DNA of 16,721 nt from an uncultured Lachnospiraceae bacterium (GTDB taxonomy: Bacteria; Bacillota; Clostridia; Lachnospirales; Lachnospiraceae): positions 1-16,721 of the forward strand of contig CAJUJG010000060.1 in NCBI GenBank assembly GCA_910586715.1, given 5' to 3'. Position 1 is the stretch's first letter; each line of letters opens with the position of its first letter. The notes beneath the pieces were generated by a model that had not been told where the DNA came from, searched no databases, and saw only the letters and a list, made by a program, of their open reading frames with translations. Below are positions 14,633 through 16,721 of the stretch, piece by piece. The translations under genes were made by a program, and so were the position numbers.

Positions 14633-16441
14633 GTGGCAGAATTTATGATTAGGTTTTTAATCTGCAATGTTTTTATTAGTATTATTATCGGAATACTTCT
14701 GCTTGCCAAGCATTTGCTAAAGAATAGCCTGACCAACCGGATGCATTATAATTTATGGTTTTTACTGCTTGGCTTATTGGCTGTTCCCTTTATTCCGGTT
14801 CAGCCAGTCCATTTCTTACATATTTTTACATGGTTTGGAAACCTTAAAAATGCATCCTCATCCCCCATTGGAACAGTTGTGGAAGAAACTTCTCCCGTGG
14901 TCCAGTCCAATACTGCAAATTGGATGAACGACTTCAGTATATCCGTCAGCAGAAAGACACCCGGGGCGATTGGTTTGACACTATGTATCCTATGGTGCAT
15001 TGGCATTTTCATGATGATTGTGCTGATTATCAAATCAATGCTCCGTTTTAACAACATTAAAAATTCCGCACTGCCATTGCAGAATCCTGCTGTACGCAGA
15101 CTGTATCGTAACTGTTTAGATAAAATGCATATATCAAAGCCTATTCCGGTCTACAGTACAGCATTTTTGAAATCACCCATTATTGCCGGGTTATTTAAGC
15201 CGTGTATATATTTGCCGATTCATCTGATTTCAGACTATAATGCAAACGACATAAAGTATATGCTGATGCACGAGCTTGAACATTATAAATACAAAGATGT
15301 ACTAGCCAATTATTTCATGAACATAGTAGGTGTATTATATTGGTTCAATCCGCTTGTATGGTATTCACTGAAAGAAATGAAAAACGACAGGGAGGTTGCC
15401 TGTGACACTTCCGTATTAAAGCTGCTGGATGAAGATACCTATGAAGATTATGGAAATACTTTGATCAACTTTGCCCAAAAGGTATCGCTTACACCATTTC
15501 CCTTTGCAACCGGAATCAGCGGAAGCATGAAGCAAATGCAAAAACGTATTAGGAACATTGCAAACTATCATCCGGCTTCTTTCAGAAAAAATCTGCACAG
15601 CGCCTTTGCATATATTATGATTGCACTTTTCCTGTTAGGGACTGCCCCGATTCTGTCCATACAGGCTTCGGAAAATAACCGCTACTACTTTAATGAAAAT
15701 AACCGTACTATTACATATATTGATTTAAGTGATGCTTTCGAGGAATACAATGGCAGCTTTGTGTTATATGATGCAACTGAAGATTCATGGCAGATTTATA
15801 ATAAAGAGTATGCCACTGCACGTATATCCCCGGCTTCTACCTTTAAAATATACAGCGCTTTATTCAGTCTGGAAACCGGGATTATTACGCCTGAACAATC
15901 ACTGCTTCCCTGGGATGGACAGAATTATATGTATGACTTATGGAACGCTGAACAAACCTTAGAATCCGCTATGCAAAATTCCGTCACATGGTATTTTCAG
16001 GCGCTTGACCAGCAGACAAGCCTTTCATCCATAAAGAAGTATGTTCAGGAAATAGGCTACGGCAATCAGATCGTTGAAGGTGATATATCTTCTTACTGGA
16101 TAAATTCCTCACTGAAAATATCACCGATTGAACAGGTTGAAATGCTAAAGAAACTGTATTACAACCAGTTTGGGTTTTCACCTGAAAATATCAAAGCCGT
16201 AAAAGATTCCATCTGCCTTTATTCTACGGAGCAAGGTTCTATCTTTGGAAAGACAGGTACCGAAGAAGTGAACGGTCATAATACTTCCGGCTGGTTCATT
16301 GGATATGTAGAAAAGGACAACCACACCTATTTCTTTGCCACAAATATCCAAAGTGAAGAACTTGCTTCAGGTCCTCTTGCCACAGAACTTACTTTTTCTA
16401 TCCTTTCTGATTTAGAACTATGGAATGCTTATCAGGAATGA
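14633..16441 (+). CDS. blaR1: BlaR1-type beta-lactam sensor/signal transducer (M56 metallopeptidase plus penicillin-binding sensor)
   Basis: This membrane receptor is acylated by beta-lactams outside the cell and activates an inner zinc protease domain that leads to BlaI loss. The 602 residues include N-terminal membrane segments and a gluzincin motif HELEH at 213-217 with likely third ligand E254 (NDREVACD). A further membrane segment lies around 340-355. The class-D-like sensor domain has STFK at 402-405, SVT at 450-452, a YGN motif and KTG at 540-542. As I recall, the active serine of the Bacillus licheniformis homologue is also Ser402. All catalytic motifs are present. The start is a GTG with AAGGAGG 8 nt upstream; an ATG two bases earlier is out of frame and stops after five codons, and longer upstream frames overlap blaI. 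A terminator follows directly. Confidence 0.94.
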   Translation: MAEFMIRFLICNVFISIIIGILLLAKHLLKNSLTNRMHYNLWFLLLGLLAVPFIPVQPVHFLHIFTWFGNLKNASSSPIGTVVEETSPVVQSNTANWMNDFSISVSRKTPGAIGLTLCILWCIGIFMMIVLIIKSMLRFNNIKNSALPLQNPAVRRLYRNCLDKMHISKPIPVYSTAFLKSPIIAGLFKPCIYLPIHLISDYNANDIKYMLMHELEHYKYKDVLANYFMNIVGVLYWFNPLVWYSLKEMKNDREVACDTSVLKLLDEDTYEDYGNTLINFAQKVSLTPFPFATGISGSMKQMQKRIRNIANYHPASFRKNLHSAFAYIMIALFLLGTAPILSIQASENNRYYFNENNRTITYIDLSDAFEEYNGSFVLYDATEDSWQIYNKEYATARISPASTFKIYSALFSLETGIITPEQSLLPWDGQNYMYDLWNAEQTLESAMQNSVTWYFQALDQQTSLSSIKKYVQEIGYGNQIVEGDISSYWINSSLKISPIEQVEMLKKLYYNQFGFSPENIKAVKDSICLYSTEQGSIFGKTGTEEVNGHNTSGWFIGYVEKDNHTYFFATNIQSEELASGPLATELTFSILSDLELWNAYQE

Positions 16442-16466
16442 GGAGCGTACAGCTCCTTATTCTTTT
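16441..16466 (+). terminator. Intrinsic terminator of blaI-blaR1
   Basis: AGGAGC (16441-16446) and GCTCCT (16452-16457) form a perfect 6-bp stem with a 5-nt loop, followed by a T-rich stretch (TATTCTTTT). The stem starts on the last base of the blaR1 TGA and reaches the stop codon of the convergent metallophosphoesterase frame. Confidence 0.75.
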
Positions 16467-16721
16467 CTGATAAGATTTACCTCTATGATTTCCGGAACAT
16501 TTAAAAACCGAAACGGATACTTTGTCAGTCCAATACCACTGCTGACATACACTTGAGTAGCGGTATCTGTCTCCGTACCATTCATGGAATAAAAACCTTT
16601 TACAAATTGATCTGAACCGTTAGGAAGCAACTTTTTTGTAAAAAACGGCACAGATACTTGTCCTCCATGCAAAATCATTCCGAACCTGATAAATGAATCA
16701 CAGGCACGTTCCCAAATAGAG
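16457..16721 (-). pseudogene. C-terminal part of a metallophosphoesterase, probably broken, running off the window
   Basis: The frame is open from the window edge to a TAA at 16457-16459. Its end (VYVSSGIGLTKYPFRFLNVPEI) matches the C-terminus of YkuE/YaeI-type calcineurin-like phosphoesterases, in which S-x-G-x-G and RF-x-N-x-PEI are typical. Those enzymes carry a near-invariant GHTHGGQ metal-binding motif. Here the frame reads FGMILHGGQ, with the first histidine missing. Another frame just upstream reads LSG (16684-16692), which would fit the residues normally before GHTH, so a local indel and frame change is likely. The N-terminal domain lies outside the window, so I cannot tell whether the whole gene is dead. 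Confidence 0.55.

Noticed and set aside
14800..15057. Minus-strand frame within blaR1
   Set aside because: It overlaps the membrane-spanning part of an intact BlaR1; its hydrophobic look is the mirror of that coding strand.
1..16721. CRISPR arrays, tRNA or rRNA genes, transposases
   Set aside because: I found no regularly spaced repeats with unique spacers, no cloverleaf with a recognisable anticodon arm, and no transposase-like frame.

Overview
The window looks like chromosome from a low-to-medium GC Gram-positive of the class Clostridia, most likely a Lachnospiraceae-type gut anaerobe. This rests on AGGAGG-type ribosome binding sites, a large FtsK/SpoIIIE translocase, a BlaI/BlaR1 pair, and a giant multi-domain surface protein of the kind common in that family. 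The taxonomic call is inference from gene style; no rRNA or other marker is present.

Layout from left to right. Positions 1-268 are non-coding and full of inverted repeats. Positions 269-3049 (minus) encode an FtsK/SpoIIIE DNA translocase with its own promoter. Positions 3151-8158 (minus) form a two-component/ABC-transporter module, transcribed response regulator, histidine kinase, then ATPase and FtsX-type permease. Between the kinase and the transporter lies an array of 7-bp half-sites phased every 11 bp, which I read as the response regulator's binding region. The kinase has almost no extracellular loop and sits next to a permease with large extracellular domains, so this resembles the envelope-stress or antimicrobial-peptide modules of Firmicutes (Bce-like in logic).

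Positions 8404-13854 (minus) are one 1816-codon frame for a mosaic surface protein. It has a beta-helix-like region, Listeria/Bacteroides-type repeats, Ig/FN-like modules, a Pro/Glu/Thr-rich stalk, and a C-terminal cysteine motif plus membrane anchor. It lacks a recognisable signal peptide and a convincing start, so its 5' end may be damaged or rearranged.

Positions 14248-16441 (plus) encode BlaI and BlaR1, a beta-lactam-responsive repressor and its sensor protease, ending at a terminator. No beta-lactamase gene is visible. The intergenic region 13855-14247 carries three copies of a BlaI-type operator. One covers the start of the blaI transcript. Two sit on a strong divergent minus-strand promoter whose transcript would meet an intrinsic terminator about 220 nt later, before reaching the surface-protein gene. 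This divergent unit has no obvious protein product and is the most unusual feature of the window. The right edge (16457-16721, minus) holds the C-terminal end of a metallophosphoesterase that appears to have lost its active-site motif.
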